DNA from: Paenibacillus_AM sp052180255
Lineage (GTDB): Bacteria > Bacillota > Bacilli > Paenibacillales > NBRC-103111
Assembly (NCBI RefSeq): GCF_052180255.1
Contig: NZ_CP197466.1
Location: 2,294,001-2,358,000, forward strand
Reading direction: 5' to 3'
DNA: 64,000 bases
Made by a program: the position numbers and the translations under genes. Below the pieces are notes generated by a model. That model was not told the DNA's origin. It saw only the letters and a list, made by a program, of their open reading frames with translations, and did no database searches. This document shows, piece after piece, positions 1 to 7,390 of this stretch; the stretch's first letter is position 1, and every line of letters starts with the position of its first letter.

Positions 1-255
1 AAATCGCTAAGTTCCTGCTTTCCCTGTTCCAATTCAAACATCGCCCTTTCCGCACGGAGAAGAAATCTGCTACCAAACGCATTCAATCGCAGCTTCCTCC
101 CTATTCGATCGAATAGAGGGACCCCTAAATCCTCCTCCAAGCGTTGAATCGTCTTGCTTAGAGACGATTGAGTAACGTGCAGACTTCGTGCGGCTTCGGT
201 CACATGTTCCAAACGAGCTACCGTGAGAAAATATTGCAGTTGAAGAAGTTCCATT
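1..255 (-). CDS. LysR-family transcriptional regulator, N-terminal part
   Basis: The first 85 residues of a LysR-type regulator are visible; the rest lies beyond the left edge of the window. The protein opens MELLQLQYFLTVAR and continues into the family's winged helix-turn-helix (TEAARSLHVTQSSLSKTIQ, then LEEDLGVPLFDR), which binds DNA. The effector-binding domain is not in the window. It is transcribed away from the MFS exporter starting at 374, and a nested palindrome lies between them, so it probably controls that exporter and itself. The effector cannot be deduced. Confidence 0.93.
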
Positions 256-269
256 TCAAACCCCCACTC

Positions 270-315
270 ATTCCTTCAAATCAATTACATTATAACTTGT
301 AATGCGTTGGAATGA
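270..315. promoter_or_regulatory. Nested palindrome between lysR and MFS gene, likely LysR operator
   Basis: ATTACA (285-290) and TGTAAT (299-304) form a perfect palindrome with an 8-base spacer. An outer pair, CATTCC (270-275) and GGAATG (310-315), surrounds it. LysR-type regulators bind interrupted dyads between divergent genes, and this is the only clear dyad here. Binding itself is inferred. Confidence 0.5.
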
Positions 316-373
316 ATGATCGATTTCAAATAAAATGACATTACTACGATTTGGTACGCTTGGGGGAACTAAA

Positions 374-1759
374 ATGAGTGGTCGCAGCAGGTGGTTAATG
401 ATTTCCGTTGGACTTGGAATACTATTGAACCCTTTAAATTCTTCGATGGTTTCCGTTGCTATTCCAAGGCTGCAAAATGTGTTCCAACTTGACTTTACAG
501 CTGTTTCTTGGATTATTTTTTCGTTCTACATTGCGAGTGCTGTCGCTCAACCTGTCATGGGAAAGGCCAGCGATTTATTCGGTCGCAGGAGGATATTTCT
601 TATCGGACTTGTAGTATGCTTCGTTGCATCTTTATTAGCTCCATTATCTCCAAACTTTGAATGGCTCATCGTGTTTCGCATTGTGCAATCAATCGGAACA
701 AGCATGATCGTTGCGGTTGGAATGGCTATTGTGCGAATTCATATTACGGAGAAACAAGCGACTGCGCTGTCTGTTTTGTCCATATTCCTATCCGGAGCGG
801 CGGCAATTGGACCCTTTATTGGCGGGGTCATCATTCACTGGTGGGGCTGGCCTGCCATCTTTTTCGTCAATATTCCATTCGTAATTGCGAGCTTTCTATT
901 TTCTTGGCGGAATATTCCTAAGGACAAACCGTCAACATCCGTTGCGCTGGGCATGTCCTTTCGTAAATGGTCTGATTTGATTGATGTGCCAGGGATCCTG
1001 CTATTCACAGCGGGTCTGGTTGCACTACTCGTTGGATTACTATCAGCAAAATCATCTGGGCAAATCTCATTAAGTAATGTTATTTTCGGGCTGGTCGGCC
1101 TCGTTGTTCTGGGCGCTTTTGTACGACATGAGTTCAAAGCGAAGTCACCGTTTGTTCCTTTACGCACATTCGCCAAATATCCTGCGATGACTTGGGTCAA
1201 TGTCGAATTCATGCTTGTTAACATCCTTTTTTACTCACTCTTTTTCGGGCTTCCATCCTACTTGCAAATAGTACGTCATGTCAGCGAGTTCCATACTGGG
1301 GTTCTTATGCTAAGTCTAGGCTTGTGCTCGCTCGTTACTTCTCCAATAGCAGGCCGATGGATAGATAAATCAGGATCTCAACCGGCATTGCTACTATCTG
1401 GAATACTGATGACACTTGGGTCAGTATGGATAGTGACTTTAAACCAAACTTCATCGGTTATCAGTGTGTGTTTGGCATTAGCTGCATTCGGTATTAGCAA
1501 CGGGTTGAACAATGTCGGTTTGCAAGCGGCCTTGTTCAAAAGTTCTCCAAAAGAAATTATAGGTGTAGCATCCGGAATATTTAATACATCAAGATACCTG
1601 GGAACCATTCTCTCTTCATTGTTGATAAGCATCGTAATGGGTGATAACTTCAGCTTTGAAGGATTTCAAGTGCTTGGAATAATCCTCACGGTACTTGCAT
1701 TGTCCTTGGTATTCATGAGTCGGCGGCACCGGGAGTCAGGGCAATTGCCGAACAACTAG
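374..1759 (+). CDS. DHA2-type MFS drug/proton antiporter
   Basis: A 461-residue major facilitator protein expected to export toxic compounds across the cytoplasmic membrane using the proton gradient. The loop between helices 2 and 3 carries motif A (GKASDLFGRRR). Helix 1 has the DHA2-like NSSMVSVAIP, with the usual acidic residue replaced by Asn. Length and hydrophobic pattern fit the 14-helix EmrB/QacA group. The ATG at 374 follows GGGGGA (362-367) at good spacing; an upstream in-frame ATG at 335 has no ribosome binding site. It is divergent from the LysR gene, which probably regulates it. The substrate is unknown. Confidence 0.88.
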   Translation: MSGRSRWLMISVGLGILLNPLNSSMVSVAIPRLQNVFQLDFTAVSWIIFSFYIASAVAQPVMGKASDLFGRRRIFLIGLVVCFVASLLAPLSPNFEWLIVFRIVQSIGTSMIVAVGMAIVRIHITEKQATALSVLSIFLSGAAAIGPFIGGVIIHWWGWPAIFFVNIPFVIASFLFSWRNIPKDKPSTSVALGMSFRKWSDLIDVPGILLFTAGLVALLVGLLSAKSSGQISLSNVIFGLVGLVVLGAFVRHEFKAKSPFVPLRTFAKYPAMTWVNVEFMLVNILFYSLFFGLPSYLQIVRHVSEFHTGVLMLSLGLCSLVTSPIAGRWIDKSGSQPALLLSGILMTLGSVWIVTLNQTSSVISVCLALAAFGISNGLNNVGLQAALFKSSPKEIIGVASGIFNTSRYLGTILSSLLISIVMGDNFSFEGFQVLGIILTVLALSLVFMSRRHRESGQLPNN

Positions 1760-1823
1760 TAGAATTGCGTTTTTTGCGTCATTTGTGATACGGTTCACCG
1801 CGCTGTCTGTAACGGCAAGTTTT

Positions 1824-1855
1824 AAGGCCATCCCTAGAGGAATGGCCTTTTCCTC
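1824..1855 (+). terminator. Rho-independent terminator after the MFS gene
   Basis: AAGGCCAT (1824-1831) pairs with ATGGCCTT (1842-1849) and is followed by TTTCCTCTTTT. Confidence 0.8.
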
Positions 1856-1925
1856 TTTTCCCTTCTTGCAAAAGGAATATTTGTCCACCATATAGAATTA
1901 TAATAATAAAAGGAGAAAATCCGTA

Positions 1926-1991
1926 ATGAAAGCGGTGCTTTTAGCATGTTTGGGATCTTTGGCGTGTCTGGTCTTTCGTTCTTACTTGTAG
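1926..1991 (+). CDS. Short ORF overlapping the mraY start (leader peptide or frameshift scar)
   Basis: Twenty-one codons opening MKAVLLACLGSLACL and ending in TAG. The only good Shine-Dalgarno in this region (AGGAGA, 1911-1916) is placed correctly for this ATG, not for the mraY ATG at 1946, which lies in another frame inside the short ORF. Either it is translated and couples translation to mraY, or it is the true mraY N-terminus shifted by a frameshift. Both readings are inference. Confidence 0.35.
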   Translation: MKAVLLACLGSLACLVFRSYL

Positions 1992-2896
1992 CATTCCTTA
2001 CTCCACTACTCATTAGAGGGCTGCGCGTTCTAAAGCTAACGCAGCCAATTCGATCTGAGTTACCCCCTGACCATCAAGCCAAACGGGGAACACCACTGAT
2101 GGCTGGCCTGATCTTGCTTATCGGTGTGGTAACGTCATTACAGTTTCATCCCGCCCCATTGATGATCTTTTTATGTGTTACGTTTCTCTTATTCAGTTCG
2201 GTCGGCTTTATGGATGATTTCAAAAAGGCAGCATGGCAAGATCCATCCGGTATCTCCGGAAGGACGAAACTTGTGTTTCAATTCGCTTTTACTGGTGTGC
2301 TGCTTTTCACATTGTTCCGTTCGTTCTCGCTGACGAGTGACATTACGTTGTTCCACGGGGTTCAGCTACACCTGCCCGTTTACGTGTACATCGTAATAAT
2401 GCTCCTGTTTGTAGTTGGTTCAGCGAACGCTATCAATTTTACGGATGGTCTAGACGGGCTATTGATCAATGTTGCGATCCCAACTTATTTTTTCTTCTTT
2501 CTGATCTCAGACAAACCTGAAGTACAAACATTTTCGCTCGTAATGATTGGCTGTCTGTTCGGCTTATTTCTCTACAATATTTATCCCGCTAGAGCGTTTA
2601 TGGGGGATACTGGATCGCTCGCAATTGGAGGTTCGCTTTCCTTTTTAGCGGTTATTGAAAAGGTTGAAATATTAATCCCACTACTGTTTTCAGTCTATCT
2701 TGCTGAACAATTTTCAGTCATTTTGCAAGTCTGGTACTATAAACGTACAAAACTGCGCTTATTCAAGATGGCCCCGATTCATTATCATTTCAGCCTAAAA
2801 TATGGCTGGAGCGAGAATAAGATCGTCATGGTGTTTGGTTTCATTTCATGGGCATCTGTTCTTATTTGTTGGCTTATTTGGAAATTTGTCCTATAG
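1946..2896 (+). CDS. mraY: MraY-like phospho-MurNAc-pentapeptide transferase paralogue
   Basis: A 316-residue polytopic membrane enzyme of the MraY/WecA family. MraY transfers phospho-MurNAc-pentapeptide to undecaprenyl phosphate to make lipid I. Family signatures occur in order: HQAKRGTPLMAG near residue 47, DDFKK, NAINFTDGLDGL, YPARAFMGDTGSLAIGG, and the MraY-type C-terminal MAPIHYHF. The usual triple histidine reads H-Y-H here. Length is close to normal MraY. It is not in a division/cell-wall cluster, so it is probably a second copy, perhaps for antibiotic tolerance or a special growth phase. The start is uncertain because the best ribosome binding site serves an overlapping short ORF. Confidence 0.85.
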   Translation: MFGIFGVSGLSFLLVAFLTPLLIRGLRVLKLTQPIRSELPPDHQAKRGTPLMAGLILLIGVVTSLQFHPAPLMIFLCVTFLLFSSVGFMDDFKKAAWQDPSGISGRTKLVFQFAFTGVLLFTLFRSFSLTSDITLFHGVQLHLPVYVYIVIMLLFVVGSANAINFTDGLDGLLINVAIPTYFFFFLISDKPEVQTFSLVMIGCLFGLFLYNIYPARAFMGDTGSLAIGGSLSFLAVIEKVEILIPLLFSVYLAEQFSVILQVWYYKRTKLRLFKMAPIHYHFSLKYGWSENKIVMVFGFISWASVLICWLIWKFVL

Positions 2897-2977
2897 GCCC
2901 GTCACCTCTCTTGCAAGGACTTCCGCAAAACCGAAAAGCCTTTAACTAAAAGCATATATTATTATTTTTCATTACAT

Positions 2978-3004
2978 AAAGACCCCTTGCGAGAGGGGTC
3001 TTTT
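2978..3004 (+). terminator. Terminator after mraY
   Basis: AAAGACCCCT (2978-2987) pairs with AGGGGTCTTT (2994-3003) around a TGCGAG loop, followed by T-rich sequence. Confidence 0.88.
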
Positions 3005-3028
3005 ACTTTTCTACAGGAGGGATTTTGG

Positions 3029-3433
3029 ATGCGAATCATCAAGACCTACCAAGATGTCGAATTCTTGCGCCGTGCCGGAGTGCTCCCCGCACCGTTGTTC
3101 AAACACGTCGACGGCTACTTTCGCCAACTAGAAGTTGCACTGAGAGTTGACGAGGAAACAACGTTTTGCCTCAACCGACACGGCTGCATCGTCATTCTTG
3201 AAGCGGGAGACAACGTCCGGGACCTCGGGATCTTCGGGCTGAGCCTCGAAAACGGAGGATTGCTTGGAAGCTACCCCGAGTATGTCGAAATGCTCGACCT
3301 AGACGAAGGTCTCCAAGCGTACAAAGTCGCTGTGCAGTACGACAACGACTACCTAAAGACGTTCTTCACGCAGGCCGGAGCGCACGACGAGGAGGTGGAA
3401 CAATGGCTGAAAGACCAGGCGGAAAGAAGCTGA
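3029..3433 (+). CDS. Unknown soluble protein in a GC-rich segment
   Basis: A 134-residue protein, starting MRIIKTYQDVEFLRR, that I cannot assign to a family. It has no signal peptide or membrane segment, is acidic toward its C-terminus, and may be a single alpha/beta domain. AGGAGG (3015-3020) sets the start at 3029; an upstream in-frame start would lie in the mraY terminator. Its last 31 bases overlap the next gene, so the two are probably co-translated. Base composition and codon choice (GAC, CTC, GTC, AAC) are much richer in G and C than the neighbours, which suggests acquisition from another genome. Confidence 0.7.
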   Translation: MRIIKTYQDVEFLRRAGVLPAPLFKHVDGYFRQLEVALRVDEETTFCLNRHGCIVILEAGDNVRDLGIFGLSLENGGLLGSYPEYVEMLDLDEGLQAYKVAVQYDNDYLKTFFTQAGAHDEEVEQWLKDQAERS

Positions 3434-3876
3434 CAGCCAACGATTTGGTTCTCCACAAGCTGAAAGAGACGTTCGAGCGAAACGAAAACGTCACAGTCGA
3501 CTGCAACGGGACGAACATTTGGGTCATGCTCGTAGCGGCGAAACCCTTCTCTGACCTGCTTGTAGAGAATCTCTCGTACCCACTGACTGACCAAAAGCCG
3601 ACACACCGCGTCCGCGTCGTCCTGCGAACCACTGACGCCCAAGCAGGAACCAACCCTTACGTTGACGGCTCCGACTTCTTCCTCGCAGTCGACAAGCAGC
3701 AACAGACGGCGGACTTTGTTTGGGAAGACGAAAGTTTCGGGGATGCGCCTCTCTTTCACGGTGGAGACGTAGCCAGCGCCGTCCGCTGGGTGAAAGAACT
3801 GGGCGAGCCTTTCCACTGTCAGTACAGTGACCCCTTTCTCCCAACAGAGACGGGAGAAAGCACAGACCAAGAATAG
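3403..3876 (+). CDS. Unknown soluble protein, co-translated partner
   Basis: A 157-residue protein (MAERPGGKKLTANDLVLHKL...) of unknown function, with no membrane segment and a mixed alpha/beta pattern (for example TVDCNGTNIWVMLVAAKPF). GAGGAGG stands directly upstream, and the gene overlaps the preceding one by 31 bases. It shares that gene's GC-rich codon use. A terminator follows at 3944. The pair looks like a transferred two-gene unit such as phage, plasmid or toxin-antitoxin-like cargo, but nothing in the sequence proves a role. Confidence 0.68.
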   Translation: MAERPGGKKLTANDLVLHKLKETFERNENVTVDCNGTNIWVMLVAAKPFSDLLVENLSYPLTDQKPTHRVRVVLRTTDAQAGTNPYVDGSDFFLAVDKQQQTADFVWEDESFGDAPLFHGGDVASAVRWVKELGEPFHCQYSDPFLPTETGESTDQE

Positions 3877-4390
3877 CGAAAAAAGCGAAAGTACCGCTTT
3901 GCCGCTTTGGGCGCAATTGACGCTTTTGTTGCCGCCCCCATCTGCCTGGTGCAATCCCAGGCTCTTTTTTTCTACGAAAACTCCCCAATTACAAACAGAT
4001 ATTATTATTTAGCATATAGAATTGATGCCTAATCGATAGGCAATCTTGCCGGATCATAGGGATCGCAAAAAAATATTCAAATCATTGAAATTCGGCGAAT
4101 TCAGCCATTTTAGCGGATGTAGAGCCTTCTAGTGAAAATAGCTCCCACTTTGTTTTTCTCGTCAGACCTTTCCGCGAGCGACCCCTCCCGGATAGCCCTT
4201 AGCGACATTTTTCGCCTCCATTTTTCTACCCAACCATCCAAGTGCTAGCCAAAGAAAAACCCTGTAGAATCAATACCTATAAGCAGTTGTACAGCGGACA
4301 GGCGCCGTCCGCAAGTGACTATAATAACCTGAATGCCTCTACAGCCCGGTCGACCAGGCAACTTCGGGAAAATACTAAGGAGGCCATTCG
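3877..4390. other. Non-coding stretch in the GC-rich segment
   Basis: Apart from the terminator at 3944-3971 and the ribosome binding site of the gene at 4391 (AAGGAGG near 4378), I see no convincing gene or repeat here. Confidence 0.5.
3944..3971 (+). terminator. Terminator of the two-gene GC-rich unit
   Basis: GCCTGG (3944-3949) pairs with CCAGGC (3957-3962) and is followed by TCTTTTTTT. Confidence 0.8.
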
Positions 4391-4693
4391 ATGGATACCA
4401 ATCAAACTGTACTTCGCAAAAAGATGACTGCAACACCAGCAATGCAACCTGCAAAGATAGGCCCGCACTTCAACGGGCTTCTTCAGACCTCTCCAGTCGA
4501 AACACAGAAGACCCTAATACAGACCATAGTGAAGCAGATAGCCGTTCAGCAAGGCCAGAAGCTTCGAGGCATTGAACTGGAATTCGACGAGACGCTACGA
4601 CAGTGTCTGGTCGTCGCAGCCCCGTCCACCGACAAGGTGGACGGGGCTTTGTCCAGATACAAGTACCCCTCCCCCTTCACGATCGTGATCTAG
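4391..4693 (+). CDS. Small protein resembling a serine-recombinase C-terminal tail
   Basis: One hundred residues behind AAGGAGG at good spacing. The middle (ETQKTLIQTIVKQIAV, then KLRGIELEFDETL) has the spacing seen at the C-terminal end of large serine recombinases, where a Leu/Ile helix precedes a short beta segment. No catalytic or zinc-ribbon domain is present, so it would be a stump or a stand-alone small protein. Its 3' part holds a perfect 13-bp inverted repeat (4618-4648). The assignment is tentative. Confidence 0.4.
   Translation: MDTNQTVLRKKMTATPAMQPAKIGPHFNGLLQTSPVETQKTLIQTIVKQIAVQQGQKLRGIELEFDETLRQCLVVAAPSTDKVDGALSRYKYPSPFTIVI
4618..4648. repeat. Perfect 13-bp inverted repeat inside a small gene
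   Basis: AGCCCCGTCCACC and GGTGGACGGGGCT are perfectly complementary around GACAA. The hairpin looks like a terminator but has only TTTG after it, and it lies inside an open frame. It may mark the true 3' end of an ancestral transcript. Confidence 0.6.
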
Positions 4694-5085
4694 AGCACCT
4701 TCCCTTTCTGCAAAGCGAAAGTACCGTCAGAAGCGAATTCTCTGCCAGCATCGACATTTCTGACACTTTTCTTTCCCGGCCTTAGAGGCCTTCTCCGATT
4801 CCACGATGCCCGCTTCCTTCCGTGGGATGTGACGAGGATGTTCCATTCAAAAAACGAATGCCCTATGTAGCTTTCTAGCGTTTCCTTACCCCGAACCTAC
4901 ACACATATATATAAATCCATGCCCCGCAAGGAATTCCGCAAAAAAACTTGCCCTTATTTATGGTACGGTTCACCACACATGATCTTAAAATTTCCTCCCT
5001 CTTTCATGTCTATACGCACTCAATTCACAGCTTCTCAAATATAAATACTTACATGAATAAAATATCGCCGTCCAACTCCGAATAG
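4694..5085. other. Intergenic stretch without a recognised feature
   Basis: No supported gene. An 18-base sequence at 4926-4943 matches 2913-2930 with one mismatch, so the two copies bracket the GC-rich segment. Confidence 0.4.
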
Positions 5086-5181
5086 TTAGGAGACCATTTC
5101 CACCAGCAGCTTACCCAACCTGTCTAAGTTCTGTTCACTACCTTCAACACAATATGCCTTGGATTTTTCGAACTCTTCTTA
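5086..5181 (-). pseudogene. Remnant of a gene 3' end
   Basis: A reading frame of about 31 codons with protein-like composition (KSKAYCVEGSEQNLDRLG) ends at TAA 5088-5086. An in-frame stop lies just upstream and there is no start, so it appears to be the tail of a deleted gene next to the DJ-1 gene. The family is not recognised. Confidence 0.3.
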
Positions 5182-5183
5182 GC

Positions 5184-5804
5184 TTAATTCATTAACTCGA
5201 AGAAGTATTTTGATTCATGAGTTTGATAAAGATTGAACCATGAATCTAATTTTTCTGGTGCAAATACATCAAGCACCTTCAATACATGCATTGCAAATTC
5301 CAACGGAGCTATTCCTGATGCAGTAACTAAATTCCCATCAGTTACTGCTGGTTCCATTTCATAATATTTTTCACCCATATAATGAGGACAAATCATTTTC
5401 ATATATTCTAGATTGTTGCTTGTATGCCTTCTTGAGTCTAGCAATCCCATCTTTGCAAGTCCAACTGTTGCACCACAAATCGCCGCAACAACAGTACCTT
5501 CTTTTAAAGATTTAGAAACTTTTTTCAATATAGGTTCGTGAATTGCTTCTAGCCAAGTATTTCCGCCTGGAAGAATTAAAACATCAGTACTTTCCAAAAT
5601 ACACGCATCAATAGAAATACTAGGTAATATTTTCAATCCTCCCATTGTAGTAACAGGATTCTTATCAACGCCTACTGCAATCACCTCTAAAGGCGCTAGT
5701 TCTTTTTTAAAATACCTTCCCGAGTTTAGTTCAGCAATTAAATAACCTACCTCCCAGTCTGACATCGTATCAAATACATAAAGATACACTTTTTTTGTAT
5801 GCAT
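5184..5804 (-). CDS. DJ-1/PfpI family protein (class I glutamine amidotransferase-like)
   Basis: A 206-residue cytoplasmic protein of the DJ-1/PfpI superfamily. The nucleophile-elbow cysteine lies in VAAICGATVG (Cys110), followed by the family's LLDSRRHTSN. ILPGG near residue 77 is the other hallmark. Members act as proteases, deglycases, amidases or stress chaperones, and the sequence does not say which. ATGs at 5807 and 5804 both follow AAGGAG; 5804 has the better spacing. The neighbouring WYL regulator gene once lay immediately upstream, as shown by the 49-bp duplication, so it is a likely controller. Confidence 0.85.
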   Translation of the reverse strand: MHTKKVYLYVFDTMSDWEVGYLIAELNSGRYFKKELAPLEVIAVGVDKNPVTTMGGLKILPSISIDACILESTDVLILPGGNTWLEAIHEPILKKVSKSLKEGTVVAAICGATVGLAKMGLLDSRRHTSNNLEYMKMICPHYMGEKYYEMEPAVTDGNLVTASGIAPLEFAMHVLKVLDVFAPEKLDSWFNLYQTHESKYFFELMN

Positions 5805-5856
5805 CATACACACTCCTTTTGTAATTAGTTTATCGATATACCCTATTATAAAAAAA

Positions 5857-5883
5857 CTTTACTGACATCTTCCGTCAGTAAAG
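5857..5883 (-). terminator. Intact terminator of the ancestral WYL-regulator gene end
   Basis: CTTTACTGAC (5857-5866) pairs with GTCAGTAAAG (5874-5883), with a T-run on the minus strand (A-run at 5850-5856). It belongs to the copied 3' end of the regulator gene; the copy at 7342 keeps only one arm. Confidence 0.8.
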
Positions 5884-5917
5884 TGATCAATCTTGATAAT
5901 AATTAATTAACTCATAT
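5869..5917. repeat. 49-bp direct repeat, copy A
   Basis: Matches 7342-7390 with one mismatch (C at 5892 against T). It reproduces the last codons (YELINYYQ and stop) of the WYL regulator plus one terminator arm. Confidence 0.93.
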
Positions 5918-5947
5918 CGATCGAAACCGGGCAAGCATTCACCTTTA

Positions 5948-6703
5948 TCATTTTCTTCTCCCATATTGTTTGGCAAAAGAAACAATTCGTCGATATAATC
6001 CCTTATCCTTTAAGTCCTTCAGCGGATAAATTTGAGGTCTCGTATTCACTTCCAAAATCCAGGGCTTACCTGCAGAATCCAGCGCAATGTCCAGACCAAG
6101 TTCTCTGAATCCCTTCATATGTCGATCAAAACAATGCCCTACAGAGACACCCATCTGCTTCAGCTTCGCTTTCTTTCGTTGAATGGTGGCTGCATTATAT
6201 CCTGCATCAGACAAGGTTGAACGAAAGTAGCTAATTGTTCCTCCTTGATTGTAGTTCGTAGCTACCTTTCCTGGCCGTCCTATTTTCGCAAATACAGCTG
6301 TGCTTACCCACTTGCCTTCATTCGTTTTTTGAACCATAACACGAATATCGAAGGGCTGTCCATTTGTCTTGGCTAATGCGATTCCCTTCTGCAACAAGTA
6401 CGGCCTACGAGCGGAATACTGCTTCAAATTACTGAACAAATGATCAATTGTAGGGTAAACAGCTTTGGTGGAATTGCTTTGCGTCTGATACCCTCGTGCC
6501 CGTTTTTCTATCCGGATAATGTTGACCCCACCTGAACCGGTCGTTGGCTTAAAATAGACGACGGAATGAGAGGCCAGCATCGTTGTCAGATTGTGTTTAT
6601 TGAACAACATCGTTTGAGGAATATGTTTTTGAAAATCTTTCCGTGTTAACAGCCATTTTGTTTTTTCCCATTTACTGCTAATTGAAATGCTTCTGTATTT
6701 CAT
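5948..6703 (-). CDS. YheC/YheD-family ATP-grasp protein
   Basis: A 251-residue ATP-grasp-fold protein related to the endospore-associated YheC/YheD group of Bacillales. Visible signatures are the N-terminal SSKWEKTK, an ATP-binding block around YFKPTTGSGGVNI, FDIRVMVQK, and the C-terminal metal-binding WILEVNTRPQ. The substrate is not known for this group. The ATG at 6703 matches the family N-terminus but is 14 bases from the Shine-Dalgarno; a GTG at 6715 is too close. It sits in DNA inserted between the DJ-1 and WYL genes, bounded by the 49-bp repeat. Confidence 0.82.
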   Translation of the reverse strand: MKYRSISISSKWEKTKWLLTRKDFQKHIPQTMLFNKHNLTTMLASHSVVYFKPTTGSGGVNIIRIEKRARGYQTQSNSTKAVYPTIDHLFSNLKQYSARRPYLLQKGIALAKTNGQPFDIRVMVQKTNEGKWVSTAVFAKIGRPGKVATNYNQGGTISYFRSTLSDAGYNAATIQRKKAKLKQMGVSVGHCFDRHMKGFRELGLDIALDSAGKPWILEVNTRPQIYPLKDLKDKGLYRRIVSFAKQYGRRK

Positions 6704-6960
6704 AGAAATCTTCACATCTCCTTTCTTTGCATAATAAAATATCTTATGATGCGATAAAAATTCAAAAGACGGCTCTCACCATAAATCAGCATCTGCTGAT
6801 CAAACCCACAAAAGTCCGATCGATGCAGTCGTTCGTAACGGACTTATCGGTCACGTTTTCTATGATCTTCATACGCACAGAAGGCCGTCGAAATAATCGG
6901 CGGCCTGTCTACAGTGATTCAATTCATTTTGCCTCAAATAAAGTAAAAAGCCCTTTTTTA

Positions 6961-7294
6961 TTATTTGTAATAAGAATCGATCAGCGGAACGAAATAGCCA
7001 CCGCCGTCTTTGACTTGCATAGAGATCGTGACCGTTTTTACGTTGCCGATATCGACGACGATTTCTTTTAACCCGTCTTGCGGCGAGATGGTGCCGACTT
7101 TTTTCAAGAGGGTGTATGAATCCAGATCTCTGATCTCGAAATCCGTAAGATCTTTATCGAGCGCTGCAATTTTTAAGTGCAGCGTTTGATATTTTTTGTC
7201 CGACGTAATAATGAGCGTTGGCAACAGCCCGTACCGGCAAATAGGTCGTGTCGTTATATGTAATGGGTAAAATAGCTGAGTTGGAATTCCTCTC
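6961..7294 (-). pseudogene. Broken stalk-domain (copper amine oxidase N-terminal type) protein
   Basis: One frame encodes TTYLPVRAVA, the core of the stalk domain common in Paenibacillaceae surface proteins. The frame then shifts near 7224, and a second frame carries the rest (87 codons, ending PLIDSYYK). An in-frame stop lies upstream at 7295-7297. The piece therefore lacks a start and is frameshifted. An ORF using TTG at 7224 could still make the tail, but a ribosome binding site is not evident. It is part of the insertion bounded by the 49-bp repeat. Confidence 0.6.
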
Positions 7295-7341
7295 TTAAAA
7301 AACGGGTCAACTCGATCGTTTCCCTAAACATTTGATGGCCA

Positions 7342-7390
7342 CTTCCGTCAGTAAAGTGATCAATTTTGATAATAATTAATTAACTCATAT
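7342..7390. repeat. 49-bp direct repeat, copy B
   Basis: The second copy of 5869-5917, overlapping the real 3' end of the WYL regulator gene. Only the right arm of the terminator is present on this side, so this is where foreign DNA begins. Confidence 0.93.

Noticed and set aside
3366..3988. Long minus-strand open frames opposite the two GC-rich genes
   Set aside because: They have Arg/Ser-rich, low-complexity composition and lack ribosome binding sites; they are antisense shadows of the plus-strand pair, which has strong sites and normal protein composition.
3883..4726. 14-bp repeat AAGCGAAAGTACCG at 3883 and 4713
   Set aside because: Several exact 14-bp matches are expected by chance in 64 kb; it marks no feature edge.
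1781..4975. TACGGTTCACC shared by the end of the MFS gene region and the right edge of the GC-rich segment
   Set aside because: The 17-of-19 match is short, and no gene or element boundary is shown at the first copy.
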